Shown: piece by piece, positions 11,952 through 25,499 of the stretch
Layout: every line of letters begins with the position of its first letter
How positions within the stretch are numbered: the first letter of the stretch is position 1
Notes under the pieces: generated by a model
Told to the model about the DNA's origin: nothing
The model's input: the letters and a program-made list of their open reading frames with translations, nothing else
Databases searched by the model: none
Program-made: the position numbers and the translations under genes
NCBI GenBank assembly: GCA_951799445.1
Contig: OX637296.1
Span: forward strand, 21,328,001 to 21,392,000
Source of the DNA: Pseudisothecium myosuroides
Lineage: Eukaryota; Streptophyta; Bryopsida; Hypnales; Lembophyllaceae
Reading direction: 5' to 3'
DNA length: 64,000 bases

Positions 11952-14183
11952 GAACTAGGAGCTGGCTCTCTGGCAAATTTTCCTCCTCTGCACAACAAAT
12001 TATTGTCGCCCACCCTAGGTAATGCATATGAAAAAAGGAAGGTGGACGTGAAAGTGGTAATTTTCTAATTAATTTTCTTTAGCTTTTCTTCTTTAGATTT
12101 TATTGTGGACTCTTAAAACCCACTACCCTAAAATACTGCACAATATATGGCTTATGTCATTTTTCTTTCAATATTGAGCTAAAAGATTGAATGATTAGAA
12201 TTTCTTTACATGTGCAGGTGAGAGACTTGCTCAGCATGGCAAAAATGTTGGAAGAAGATCATATTCTACAGCATTGTGTGCATCTCTTACAAGTCAGGTA
12301 TAGTTTATTTTAGATTTTCTTTAATTTATGCTCACTTTTGAAAAACTCTATTAGAATATTTGCAATGACTTGTAAATATGTATCTCAAGACATTTGTTTA
12401 TGTAACAATACAAAATATATAAGTGGGGTATATTTTATATACGATATTGGTGTCATTTTAATAGCAAAACAACAACTGTAAAATGTGCTCCCTTTTAGAG
12501 TCTTAGCCATTGAATGTAAGGTTTTTCTTTCTTGAAACTATCTTAACATATTTGGTACTTTTTGCAATGTATTTAGAAAGCATTGGACAACAATCTCAAA
12601 GAAGATACACATCCAAACACCATTTTGGAGATGCTTCATAAAAGGTTTGTTGGTGATTTTATGGATTATTATATAATAGAAGAGTTCTTATGGTTTTTGT
12701 AATAGAATTTATTCTTACAGAGGTAAAGTAATGTAATAAACAAACCAGGTTTATTGGTTGACATTGAATCTAGGTTATGTAGATGTGGATTTTTCAAAAA
12801 TCTTTTTGTAAAAGTTAATTGATTTGATTGTGATGGGTACAATGCTTATTTGATACCTACCTCAAGTGGTCATTATTTATAGATTAAAAAGTAATAAAAT
12901 TGAACAATGTATAAGTGCCATCAATTTCAAATATTTGGATTATAACATTCAAATCCAAACCAATCATTGTGTGCTTCATATTACAGGAACTACGTGATAG
13001 ATTTCCATGGTTATAGCCGGTTCCAGGCTCTCAAGGAGTTGCAAGACATCATCATCTTTCTAACACACAACATGAAGGGTAAACTCAAATTCCACCAGTT
13101 TCAAATATTTTTCAAATAGTTATTAGATTGGATAACATTTCATTAATTGACTTTGTTATCCATTGTCTCAAGATTGTCTTACTACTACTTAAACTACTAT
13201 CCATTCTATAAAGAATTACGATAGTGCTTTTTATTTTTTAATATCGTTTATTCATCTCAATCCTTCATCATTACAAAGGCTATTGTATCCTTATTAATAT
13301 TGGGATCTCCTTGGTATAAAATATATTGTTGAGACAAACATATTGTTTTTTTTTATCACTAATGGAAGTTGTGTTTGTTTCAGGTAAGTCTGAACAACAA
13401 TTTACGATCATCACTGGTAAAGGCAACCATAGTTTGGAGGGAAAACCTATAATCAAAACTGCTGTGAGTTTTTCTAAACTTTCTTTGAGTTTATTTTTAT
13501 TTCCATTTATTATGTATTAGGTGGTGATGATTGGATATATAAACTTTTAGAGTAGTAACTATAGAGGCTAAAGATTGTTATTAGATGTATATAAATGCCA
13601 CTTTTGAATTTAAAACATTTAGTGTTTATATTGAATGAACATTATGAATTAAAAAACTTCAATCCTTGTCTCAACCAAAAAAAATTCCAACATGCTTAGA
13701 TACTTGTGTACTTCTGTTGGTCGGTCACTTAATTTGAAAATAGTGTAGCCAACATTATAAGATTATAATCTCAATGGTTCCTATATTTGTAGAGTTGGCA
13801 ATCATACAATAGATTCAAAACATGGACATATTCTTTAACCTCATTGAACTCTAACATTATGATGTTTTCCTTTTGTGAATACTAAATTAACAAGACTCAA
13901 CCATTGAAATTATGTCATCTATGTTATGTAAACTAACAACTTCATTATAGACCTCACATGTCTGAATGATATTCTAGTTTTAGAATTGAGTCAAATGAAG
14001 TGAATGATTATATAATCTATATTAATATGTATTGTAGATTTATATTCCATGATTAGATGTTCTTTGATTTGATTGATCAACTTCTATGTGCAGGTTTTGG
14101 ATTACCTCGAAACAAATAGAATAATACACAAAGAACAAGAAAACAATTGTGGTCGTATAAACATTATTGTACAAAAAAAGTAG
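11952..14183 (+). CDS. Smr-domain protein (MutS2 C-terminal/N4BP2-like type), 5' end unresolved
   Basis: Six exons join in phase: 11952-12018, 12218-12297, 12577-12644, 12987-13078, 13384-13463 and 14094-14183 (TAG). All introns are GT-AG. They give 158 residues, with the true start upstream. Residues about 72-158 are an Smr domain: DFHGYSRFQALKELQ is a variant of the DLHG motif, with an alpha-helix following. TIITGKGNHS is the diagnostic TGxGxHS loop, and KPIIKTAVLDYLE is the closing helix. Members of this family nick or bind DNA or RNA; eukaryotic short forms often carry DUF1771 ahead of Smr. Residues 23-49 (ERLAQHGKNVGRRSY) lie where DUF1771 would be, but I cannot confirm it. In plants such proteins include RNA-silencing (SDE5) and PABP-interacting factors; assignment to either is not supported here. 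The domain call is firm; activity is inferred. Confidence 0.8.
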
Positions 14184-17100
14184 ATCATTGTAATGTGATT
14201 TGGCTCAGATTTTGTCTTAAGTTACACATTTTTTAGTTCAAGACCCTACTTCTAAAGTCTACATGACAATAGAAAGGAAGTTGGAATAAATTGTACACTT
14301 TTGACTTTGTAAATCTTCACATTTCTATAGAAGCTAGATCTTGGATACTAAAGTTGCCTTTGGAATTTGATATTTTTTAATATTGAATGTTTTTATTAAG
14401 ATGATTGACATAATATTAAAGATTACCAATAACCTTGCAAATAAATGTGGTACTATATTTGCAGTTTACTATAGGACTATTAAATTTTATTATATATTAT
14501 AATATATTATTATAACTATATAAATAGTATAGATAGAGTATTCACATTTTTTTGTGTTCATATTAATTCTTATTAATTTTTAAATTCCAAGTGACCCCAA
14601 GGACAAATTTCTAGTTGTTTTCTTTCTTTTGGAGTTTTTGGTTCTCAATTTTTATTTTTGTTTAATAAAAATTGATTTTGAGAGTAGACTACATAACGAA
14701 TCCTAATTACATTAGTTTAATTAAGCTCTGAGGACTAGGGTAAACTTTATTATGTGAATATTTTTTTAGACGTTGGTAACTTCATAAGTATTTAAGTATA
14801 ATTGTGAGGCTTTTGGTTTAGGGCATCAGCTAAGAATTTATAAATAATAAGCTTCACTAAAAGTTTAAAAATAATTGAAAAATTACATTATGAAACTTTA
14901 GATTGAAAATCATTTCTAAACTTCTCTTCTTTCTTGAAACACAAAAGGTCACTATTTTGAAATATCTTTACAAAAATATGATTCTTAATAGTAGCTTGTC
15001 AAGTTTTTCTTGTTGCCCCTAATAAATTTAAAATTCAAATATACTCTGTATCATATGGTATAACAATCTATTTTTTGTAGAGTTTTCACTCAATATTAAC
15101 TACAAGCCTCTTCTAGTTATATTCCATCTTATCTTAAAAATATTAGCAAAAAACTTTATTCAATTTTGGCCAATCCATTATGAAGGTACCCTTCTTGGTT
15201 TGAGTCACTGAAGGATAAATCTTTTGAATTTGAAGTTTAGAAAGTCCACTCTCTTATTATTATTTATACAATATAAGATAAACAAATATTTTGGGGGCAT
15301 CCTACAACAAAATGAAGATAATGCTCAACATAAAGTATAAAGGATTAGTGAATTTGTGAGAATGTTACAAAAATAATAATAGAATTTTAATACTTTGAAG
15401 AGGTTCGTTTCAAATGATAAATTTTAATTAAAGTAATTAAATACTACTATAAAATTCTAAAATTCTAAAATTTATTACAATCTCAATTACATTAATTTAA
15501 TTCCTCAAGGCTTAACAACTTTTTAACAAATGGAAGTTTTCAGTGAACTGTCTTACTTTGATATTTTTTTGCATATGGATGTGATTGAAATTTTTAATTT
15601 TAAACATACAAAAATAATGACTACTTTGTCTAATATGCAAGCAATTAATTGTGGAAAATATTAATTGTTAGACTTCTAGATTATAACAAATTTGGATGAT
15701 CAATTTTATAGGCAAAAAAATACAACTTTTGGAGAAGAAAAATTATAAGAAGATGAATAATGCTATTCTACCTATCCAAATTTTTTTATTGGAATCTAAG
15801 GAAAATAGAGTATTTTTTAATTTTAAAAAATGAGAAATAAAAGACTCTCTCAAATTTGTACACATTTCCAAATAGAAAGAATAGAAAGCCAAAATTGACC
15901 AGATTAGATCCTACAAAATTTTAAAAAATTTATAAATGTGTCAATTTTTGAAATTTAACAATTTATATTATTAGCATATTTTTTGTAACATCTTCAAAAA
16001 ATTTGGAATCATTCTAATTATTTTTGTATTTTTAATTACACCAAATTAAACCTTGTATTTTTAAAATTCTGAAAAGACAAATTTGAAATTTTTTCTCCAA
16101 ACCTAGTTTGTTTGTGCAAAGTAAAGACTAGAAATGTCCAAAAAATTGTTTTTTTCCATTCCTACTATTCTTTTCATTGTAAAAAAATTATATTTGCTCC
16201 CTTTTTCTATTAAACTACATTTCCTAAATAAATTTAATTACATCATACATTGAAATTTTGAAAATCAAGAAATGCAATAAGTATATCAATTTATTACCCT
16301 AAAAGTCCTAGCTATGTAACATACAAAATCAATACAGATGCAATTTTACTTAAATTAGCAATTTAAATTAAAATTGTTTCGCTTGTTAGAATAATAAGAG
16401 TTTACATCCTTCTAAGAGATACATGTGGACTTCAATGGCTCAAGTATCATTAGCCTCATAGATAGTAAATCTAATCTAATAGTATTCAAACTAATAAATC
16501 ATTTTATTTTGAAATATATATTTATATAAACTTGAAAAAAATAACCACAAAATGAAATAATTTCAAAAATTGATTCTTTGATTTTAATATAGATTTTATT
16601 TTATTTAGTTATGATACAAGCACAAATTTAAACTTTGAAAAAAAGATACCGATTGAACTTCAAATTAAGTTTTTTCCTAAGTAATCATCATAATAATTAT
16701 AGTCACAATTTAAAATGAGAATTAACTAGGCATTTCAATTTAGAGATTTCAAAGAACAAAAATTTCATGATTGTTAGTTTGTTACATTACTTGTCAATAA
16801 TTATATAGCATAGATTAAATATCAAAAATAAATAAAGCTATATAAATTTAAAATAAATTAGAAAATTTCAAATTTCAAAAACATATGCTCTAATAAAAAA
16901 AAGTGCAAGAAAAAATGAATTTGATGATTCAAAGTGGTAACTATGTATTGCATTCTCAATTTAATTAGTTTTATTATTTGTTGTGAAGTAGAGATTCTAA
17001 AAGACTTGTTTTGTGATTTGAAACAAGACATCAATAATATATGATTATAGTGTCAATCAATATACAAACTAAAACATACAAATGAAATTTGATGCAATCA

Positions 17101-20007
17101 AACATATTGAACAAACTTCTTATAAATGTGTAAGGTTTGGATTAAATATTGATTTCAATTTTAAATCATTCTACAAAGATCTAAGAAAAAAAAATTACAC
17201 ATAAAGGACAATGCTCTTTTGTTTTATTTATTTTGATTAATTGATATTAGAGATTGAAGAAGAAGCAACAAAGATGTTTTTGATACCATTCAAAATCTTT
17301 ACATAAGAAGTACAAATATAGAGATTTAAAGATACAATTCTAATTAATGAAACAAAATTTATTGAATCTCAAAGGCATTCATCATCAAAAAATATAAAAC
17401 CTAAAGTATAGGATTTTACATCTTTTTAACTTTCAAGCTTCATTATTTTCTATTCAATAACTCCAATGACTATTTGATTTGATCGAAGAATGATTTAATT
17501 TTTGAAAAATGCTCTTGATATAGCGTGTGGTCAAAATCACTTGTTTGAATTTCCAATGATACTCATTTCATAGAGCCATGTGAGATAATTATGACATTTG
17601 TTTTTTGCTAGATGAGTAGATGTTGCTAATATTGCATGCTTTCATTTGAAAGTTTATGTATTTTAAGAAGTTTTTTTTTAGCGATTTGGCGGCAAATTGC
17701 AAAAATAATTCAAATTAGAAAAAAAGTCTTGGACAAAATCCCCAGATTGTAGATGAAAACAGAATTATGGATATGTGATGTGGACTAATGTGATATTTTC
17801 TATCCAATATGTGGATGAATGTTGAAATTTGAAGCACCACTATAACATTTAATATTGCCAATTTGGCACTCTATAAAAAATGAAATAAAAAATCCTAATT
17901 TTAATAGTGAGTATTTCCATCAAGGTGACTTATATAATAGAGTTTCAAAATGACCAATAACCTTGCATGAAAATGCATTATATTTTTTTTATAGTTAAAT
18001 ATGATTGTTTTTATATGATGTTTTTTACAAAATTATTATGAACATTATCTCGAAATAAACACAAGGTCTTCATATATTCTATGATGATTTTATATAATGT
18101 GCATATAACATAGATATATAAGTGTGTTTTGAAATAATTAAATTATCTTATTTTAGCTCATGTGAGAAATGTGGCTAAATTTAGTAGAATTTCTATTCAA
18201 AAAATATTCATAGCTACTAAAAATTTGAACAACGCAATGCAAAATTCAAATTTTTAGCATATTTAGCAGTTCCAACATTCGGATTTCAGGTTTCAAGATC
18301 CATGTGAGGATTGAATTTCTACCACCAAGGTCTTCCAAGTAAAAAGGGGGTTCAAAACCTTCAATCTTCAATGGGCTTCATTGTAGTGTAGAAAACAACA
18401 AAGGTCTAGTTCTTTCGATGGTACTTATATTAGAGAGGGTTTACCTTGATTGAAATTTGAAACTTTGGATAATGGTGGCAACTTTAGAAAAAAACTAAAA
18501 AATAGTTCAATGTATTTGTTGTTTGTAATGTCTCTTTTCATCAGTTCCAATATAGTTTTTATTAAAAGACTAACAATAAAAATAAATCAATATCTCTTCC
18601 TTGCAATACAATTGTCATTGATGATTGTAAACAACAGCACAAAATCTTCTTAACATTTAATTATTTATCACTAAATATATTTTTATAATTAAACAAAATA
18701 AATTCATATAAAGCCCTGAGGCCCATATCCTTCTTCATCAAAACCTTCAAATAAATATTTTCTATATTTTATTTTATTTCATTTATTATCTATTAACATG
18801 CATAAGCCTTTTTTTACAAATTTGATTGTAGATGAGTTTAAAATAGCTTATATTATGAAGAAATGCTACTACAATTGTAGCTTAAAAAAAAAGTATAGGA
18901 ATTTGATTGAGTAACTTCAAATATGGCTACAAAGATGACAATCGCTTTTGAAGGATAATTTTTTACATTGTCCAGTATTTTATATCTAGCTAGTATAACT
19001 TTTTTGTTTATTATTTTGAATTTTTTTACATATGAATTTGGTATGGATAATGATTCTTAAATGAAAATAATCATCAAACATACACACAATTTTTCATAAA
19101 AGCAAAGGAATAATGATATGTACAAGTGTGTTCCATTGAGCTAATAATTTTGTATCTAGGTATCTTTCTACATTTCATAGAACATATATGGAGTTATTGG
19201 AGTTATTTTGCATTTATTACACCAAGATGGTTATTTAGTATGATCTAAACTATTTTAACACAAGAACATACTCATTTGTGATCAATTGTCATGGTGGTGT
19301 AGTATTTGTGGTGTGCAAGGGTGGCATTGTTAGATTGGTCACAATACGTTTCATACTAATCAAATATTCTTCTATACTAAATAACCATTTCAGTATAGCG
19401 GTTTAAACCTTTGGTCTTACTAAATTGTGTAAGTTGAATGTGTAGTTGCTCTTGACTAATAAAATTACGGGTAAGGTCATCATGGAATAACTTGATTCTA
19501 ACAAGAGAAGGAAATGTGATTCGTGAACCTAGTCAAGTTAAGCATTTTCCAATGATTCTAGTTTGTGTAACCAAACAATAGGATTAATCATAAAGTTGTC
19601 CTGTATTTGTGAACTTGTGTCAAAGGAAGGTTTAGCTAAGAATAGAACAAAGCAAACACGACACCAAACTCAATTAGACCTGAGTTTGGATGCTTCAGGG
19701 AATTTGGTCCTGTGTTTTTCCCAAACTCCGGCTTGTGGTCCCACATTGCACACACTTCACAACTAACTCTAATGTCTTATTCTTAGTATTAGTAACTTAA
19801 TACAATTCTGACATAGAATTAGAGAGCTTGATGCAGACAAAACTGGATATTTTGTGTACGTCAAAGTGGCCCTGAAAAGTGGCCTGCAATGTAGGCTCAC
19901 AAATGTAAGCAAATAACCTTGCTTTATTTGTAGAACCTGTACCCAAGACTGCTAACATCAGACTCCAATTACCTTAAACCCTAAAACCCTTAGACTCCTG
20001 TTACCAT
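14184..20007. other. AT-rich gene-free region
   Basis: I find no exon chain or known protein. Most of it is AT-rich with short decayed repeats. One block (about 15540-16240) has an inverted partner at 25760-26480. The last 400 bases are less AT-rich and hold the 3' flank of the scramblase gene, including telomere-like CCCTAAAACCC near 19980. Confidence 0.6.
15540..16240 (+). repeat. Dispersed repeat (inverted partner at about 25760-26480)
   Basis: The reverse complement of 25760-26480 aligns along this stretch. Shared landmarks are GATATTTTTTTGCA, a GACTACTTTGTCTA block, TGGATGATCAA(T/C)TTTATAGGCAA, CAAATTTTTT.GAA, and a CATTGTAAAAAA.TAT block near the far end. Substitutions and gaps are frequent, so both copies are old. 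No coding capacity or termini were identified. Confidence 0.65.
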
Positions 20008-23000
20008 TTAATTGTCACTACCACCTCCAAACCAGTCGTTCAGTCCCCAACTATCACCAGAGTCAGGCGTGTCATCGAAAACTTGATTGTCATCAAAAAC
20101 TTGATTGTCGTTACTTTGGTTGCTGCTGTCCGGCTCATCAAACATGCCAAAGTAAGGATCGTCTCCTGCTGAGTTTCCAGATTGTGAACCTTGGTAATCT
20201 TGGCTAGGAAAGACTTCGTGCCCTGTTTCATGTTCTGCATAGAAACCAAAAAAAGGGGCCGGTGTGAAAACCCCCCATCATTCTAGCATATATTCTGTGA
20301 CTCATGGTCGATTCGACAATTATTTATACTCAGTACTAAAGTGAAAGTGACAGTAGTGCCAAATTTTTAAAAAATACTACGGAGTAGTAAACAACCAAGG
20401 ATGCTGTTTGAAGTTTAGAACAACACCATACACACCAAAAAATATTGATCTAACTTGCAAGAAGAAAGATAATTTTATGCAATCTGCGAAATAAAAGACC
20501 CATTTCACGCCAGAGAGCGATAATAATGTTGCATGAAGCGTCGAAAAAGCAGAATTTTGAAAGTAATGCGTATGAAGACCGAAGTCATGCTCACGTTTGT
20601 ATTTAAGAAGGAAAGAGCAGTGTGTACCAGCATTTGAGGATCCCTGTGGAGAATTATCAGTAGTCGTAGGTGCTTCAGAGGTGTAGAAAGGAACTGGAAG
20701 GGGCATCCCGGCCCTGGTATTTCAAGACATGAGAAAGTGGTGATAGTAAGTAAAGAGAGTCTAACAAAGCCTTCAATACTATAGAATCTTGTGAATGATA
20801 TGATCAAAATAGCATAATCAGAACTCAAGTCACGAGTACGTTCTTGAGGATTTTTTTGACAATGTTAAACACAAATGTAACGCAAATTTTGTGTTAAATT
20901 CTCTGTGAAAACAACTGTTAAGAAGATCCTTAGAAATGTAAACAAACGGTGGTTTTGTACTAGAGAGTCTCAAGTGCAGGACAACTACTGTAGCCTCCTA
21001 GCAAAGATTATAACACACTGCACAAGAATGAAAATGAAACGAGTCAGACAAAATTATACCGTGCAGGAGGAGCATCTTGATAAATAATCCAAGAAGCCAT
21101 AGTCTCACTGCCTAGAGAATTGAGTGCATGGCAAAATCATAGATTGGATCAGAAAGAGTGAACAACTTAACAAGTACATATGGAGTGATGACAAGTCTAT
21201 ACCCATGTTGACTGTGTCTTGAAAAATAGTCGTTGTCCAGAGATACTGCCAATGCTAAAGCCACAGCTCGCTCTGTCACGCTCAATGGTCTAGCCACGGC
21301 TAACGCATCAACCTGATGCAACACACATGGAATAACTCAAACTGACGACCACATTTCAGAACACCAAAAGTGGAATTCTAATACTGCATAAGACAAAAAA
21401 AAATTAAACCCGGTAGCATGGATCAAGCGTTTCAAATGTGAAAGAGTTCTAAGGGTGCAACCTTCACCTGACTACGCCAGTGCAATAGCCCGAAATCATA
21501 CAAGAAACTTATGAAGTAAAGATATTAATGCAAAGGAAATGAACCAAAAAAGATTCGGGGATTATAGCAGTAAGAAATGGTAACACATGCAGGTTCATTT
21601 TGATGAAAAAATATGAACCTCTTCAGCAGCTTCTTGCAATTGTTGCATTTCAGCAGCACCTGTTGTTTCTGTCTTTGATAGCAAAATCGGCTTCCTGTCT
21701 TCTGCGCCCTTTGATTCCAGAGTGGCAGAGCGGATACTCCCTTTTGGTAAGACATCCCCGAATCTAACCGCGTATTGTCCGGCATCAGTCATAAACTGTG
21801 AACAGAAATGAAGCACAACGTCAGCTATATCAGCTACATCAATTAATTGTCGAATCTCAGACAATTCTTGCACGATTTCCAGTGTCAATTTTTGTAGTTT
21901 GGATTCCACAAATCCAAATGGATTCCTCACTTCATGTATCAAAATCATCGCCACAGAAAGCAAATTACCTCAAATCCGAAACCACGCCAATTGCGCTCAA
22001 TTTCAGCAAGAATTCCTCCACTATCATCCGTAAGGGTAAAATTCCAATTCCAAAACCCAGGATTCTCCACTGTTGCAAACTGTTTGTTTCTGCAAAGGGA
22101 GAAAAATCAACTTAATTCTACGCTCCCGGTTCCTAATAATGCATGCCAGAAATTTGAGGTTTTAAAAGCATCTTATAACCGATTTGTATTTTAAAATTCT
22201 AATCAACTACTGCAAAAATGCTACCTTATGATAACTGGAGAGAACTTTTTAAAAAGTGATTAAGATAAATTTGGTTAATGTGAAGCCGCATCAAGTGGAG
22301 TATCACTCATACAAGATATTGCCATGTTCCGCAAACAACCCATAACAATCTTCTAGAAGAAGATATCTTCTTAATAGCTCAGATGACGAGAAAAACAAAC
22401 AGTACATAAATCGTGAAAGAGTTATTACCCTATATAGACATCATATATACGCTTCCAAAGATGCCATCTTTGATGACATTCACCGACAACCTTTATCACA
22501 AATTTAAAAGCACATGTCATAAGACCAAAGCAAACCATGCATAATTGAGCCTGTTCAACAGAGCTAAATCCATGTGGAATTCAGAATTAAAGGACTTCAC
22601 TCAGATGAATGACAAGCACTTACTTTCTCATTGATCTCAACGAAAATTGAACTATTTATGAAAAACGCTGGTCTTCGCACCTGGAACATACAATCAAGTC
22701 AAATACAATCTTTGAGTGATAGTCAAACCTTGGCATGCATGCGACACATTCAATAAAATAAATATCCTGCAATCACTAAGGCTATTATCCTTTAATATAC
22801 GCAGCCCAAAGCCCAAACAAATAATTACTTCTAGAACTGCTAACTATATTGTGATTGTTCTAGGTCACCAGACACGAGTGTGCTTCAACATTACAATTTT
22901 TATTGAACAACAATATTGGAATCAAGTTTTGCGCAAAAGATATCTACCCGACACACTTCTTCACCAGTGGCATCTAAAACCGATACAACAAAAGGGCGTT

Positions 23001-25139
23001 TGGTCCTCAGAACCTGTAAGAATTAAAAAAAAAATTCAGGCATAGAGGTTAAACTTTGGTCATCAAATAGAAAAGAATCATTTCTACTTAATACCAAATT
23101 GAAACATGCAGCACATGCAGCACATCTATAAGAGAAGAAAAACATGCTGAGAAAGTAATTAATTATAGAATGAAATACTTGTATTGAACTGAACTATTTA
23201 CTGGAGCAGTGAAATAGAGTTGGACCACTTGCCTGTCGTAATAAGACGTTGCTCTTTTCAACTAGATAACCCACTGGCTGAGCATCACAAAGCCGACACA
23301 CGGAAAATCAAGTGCGACAACATCAGAAGGAAATAATAGTCAAAGTGCGAGAATATGAGCATTGTGTCTGATAGATACATATGACACACTGCCCAAGTCG
23401 ACCATGTGCGCATAATAAGTTAAAAATGGACAATAGACAACGTAGCAAACAAGAAGACATAAAACATTAGAATAAAACGGCAAAAAATATAATAATACAG
23501 CGCAATTCGTTTCAAAAGTGATGGGTAACTCACCGCTTGAGGCTGATGAGGATCCATAACAACATATTTATTTTGCTGCACAAGAAGAAAATATGACAAC
23601 AGGATCATGGATCTGCACCGTATATTGCAATAGCTAGGATTCAGCATCTTTTAATAGAGAAACCCTGAACCCTAAACCCTAATCCCTAAACCCTTGTATG
23701 GACACAACACATCATGTCATGTATGGAGAAACCCTCACATCAAATCATGTCAGCATACCTGCTCAAATCCAAACCCAATATTGGCCCACTCCACATTGCG
23801 AGTTATTAAAAGGTCTGGTCTTGCCAAAACATGGGCAATGTTCTCCTGTAGCCAAAATAAACGAATGAATATTGTAAGAACACCAGTGGACAAAATCCTG
23901 CAAGATTCAATTATTCATCAAAATCTCCCTTGTATGGACACAACAGAGAGTGTGGTATCAAGTGCTTCCTCCCTTAGAATGTCAAGTGGCCTCATTTGAC
24001 AAGAAATAAGCATCCCATTCAATATTAATACAAGAACATTCAGAAGCAAACCGGTTTCTCCGATTCAGGCCAGAAATTTGTACGTCAAATTGCATTTGTC
24101 ACTGAGTTTTTGTCAAACCTCCACCATCAACACTTATGAAAATTTCTGAAAATTTAACAATCACAAAGTTCCCCAGAAGGATAAAAAGAAGAAATTTATC
24201 CGTAAGAATATACAAGACAAGGGATTTTCTTACCTCTTCCTCTGATGTCAGCTTCAAATTTCTGTCATGCGGTTGGCTCGGCAGTGTCTGCCCTTGTCCA
24301 CCAACATTATCATCTGATCGAGAAACGAGAGCTTCTTTCTGTGGGTCAGAAGCCTTCGTTGCTTGTCCCAAAGACGATATGCCACGTCTTTGAAACTCGA
24401 ACCACTGACGATCTGAAAAATCCCCGTAACAATGTTCATTAGAGTCTGTTAACACATACGTTAAAAATTCTCACAGCAATTCAACTTTCATAGTTGGCTT
24501 GAAATTGCCTTCACCATTATACGTGCATCTACGTACCTTCTGATCTAGCGACCGTTCCATCAACTTTGTTCTCGCCATACTTGCTTAGCAACTTCGGAAT
24601 GCTACTGAATGGGGTTTCTTGTTTCTCATTTCTAAAGTTCCGAGCAATCAGATGTTCAGCTCCACCACACACGACCTTTCCGGTCTCTTGTTTCAGGACG
24701 TTAAACCCGAAACCACTTCTATCGCATGGCCGTGCAGCAGCTGATGATATAAAGCCTCGTCCAGCCTGTTTGAAAACACGACGTAAAATCTCGTTTAAAG
24801 TGCTACCACTTTAATCAAAGAGCGCAGAAAAATACACAATAATACACAATATCAAAGAGCGCTACACACAATATCAAAGAGCGCAGAAAAATTTCAAAAT
24901 TTCAAAAAGATGCAAACCATAGCCAAATCTCTGTGCACAAGTCAAATAACAATGTAGAGGACAAGAAAGAAGCGAATGTCCGTGAACTCCATGAAAAATT
25001 TCAGTCCATCATTGCACCACAAAGCAACAAGATCACCAATTCAACAAAAATTAATAACATAAAGAAATCTCTCAAGCTTGTCCGTATGTAGAAAGGAGGA
25101 AATTACCAGCTGCAATGGCAGACGCCATCCGCGCACCAT
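20008..25139 (-). CDS. Phospholipid scramblase family protein (AIM25-like)
   Basis: Complete gene with 14 exons, all joining in phase, for 506 residues. Exons (high to low): 25139-25107, 24765-24537, 24412-24234, 23845-23759, 23575-23534, 23277-23233, 23013-22948, 22680-22624, 22490-22429, 22089-21969, 21795-21619, 21312-21203, 20713-20628, 20234-20008. The ATG at 25139 is chosen because the GCG-rich ATG at 25128 would run out of frame into a stop. The N terminus (MVRGWRLPLQLAGRGFISS) is Arg-rich without acids, fitting a mitochondrial or plastid presequence. The scramblase domain covers about 155-405: NVEWANIGFGFEQ, VVMDPHQPQA, RRPAFFINSSI, NPGFWNWNF, ERNWRGFGFE, FTDAGQYAVRFGD, then ERAVALALAVSLDNDYFSRH, a hallmark of the plant/fungal proteins. 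The acidic tail has a short direct repeat (DNQVFDDNQVFDD). Such proteins move phospholipids between leaflets, or are mitochondrial in yeast. One intron is GC-AG (after 23233), and the exon 11 donor (GTTCAT) is weak. Confidence 0.92.
23660..23697. repeat. Short interstitial telomere-like tract
   Basis: Three to four degenerate copies of the plant telomere unit (CCCTGAACCCTAAACCCTAA, then TCCCTAAACCCTT) lie in the intron between scramblase exons 4 and 5. Such telo-box tracts are common near plant promoters and in introns. Here the tract is too short for a telomere relic of any size. Confidence 0.7.
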
Positions 25140-25499
25140 GGTTCCAGTTCGTTCCACAAGAAGTAGCAATTGCGCTCTAGGGCTCCATCAATCGTCAAAT
25201 TCGATTTGCCTGATATCTCGCGAATGCAGAAGAATTGCAAAATTAGGTTATAAAGCTCGTTGAATCCTCTGTAGCAGAAGAGAAAAACAGAAGAATCGCT
25301 GCAACTGGAAACTCGTCGCACCGCTCAGCTTACTCCCTCCTGGCTTAGTTTCCCTTGCATCTCCGCCACTTGGCGTGCCCTCCACGGTTGATGTTGCGGC
25401 TAGCTACCTACCCGCAATGTCACAACCTCAACCTCACTTGCGGGTATCAATCTTTACGCTTCGGAATTAGAAATAGCTCTAGTCCTTTTAGGAAAGAGA

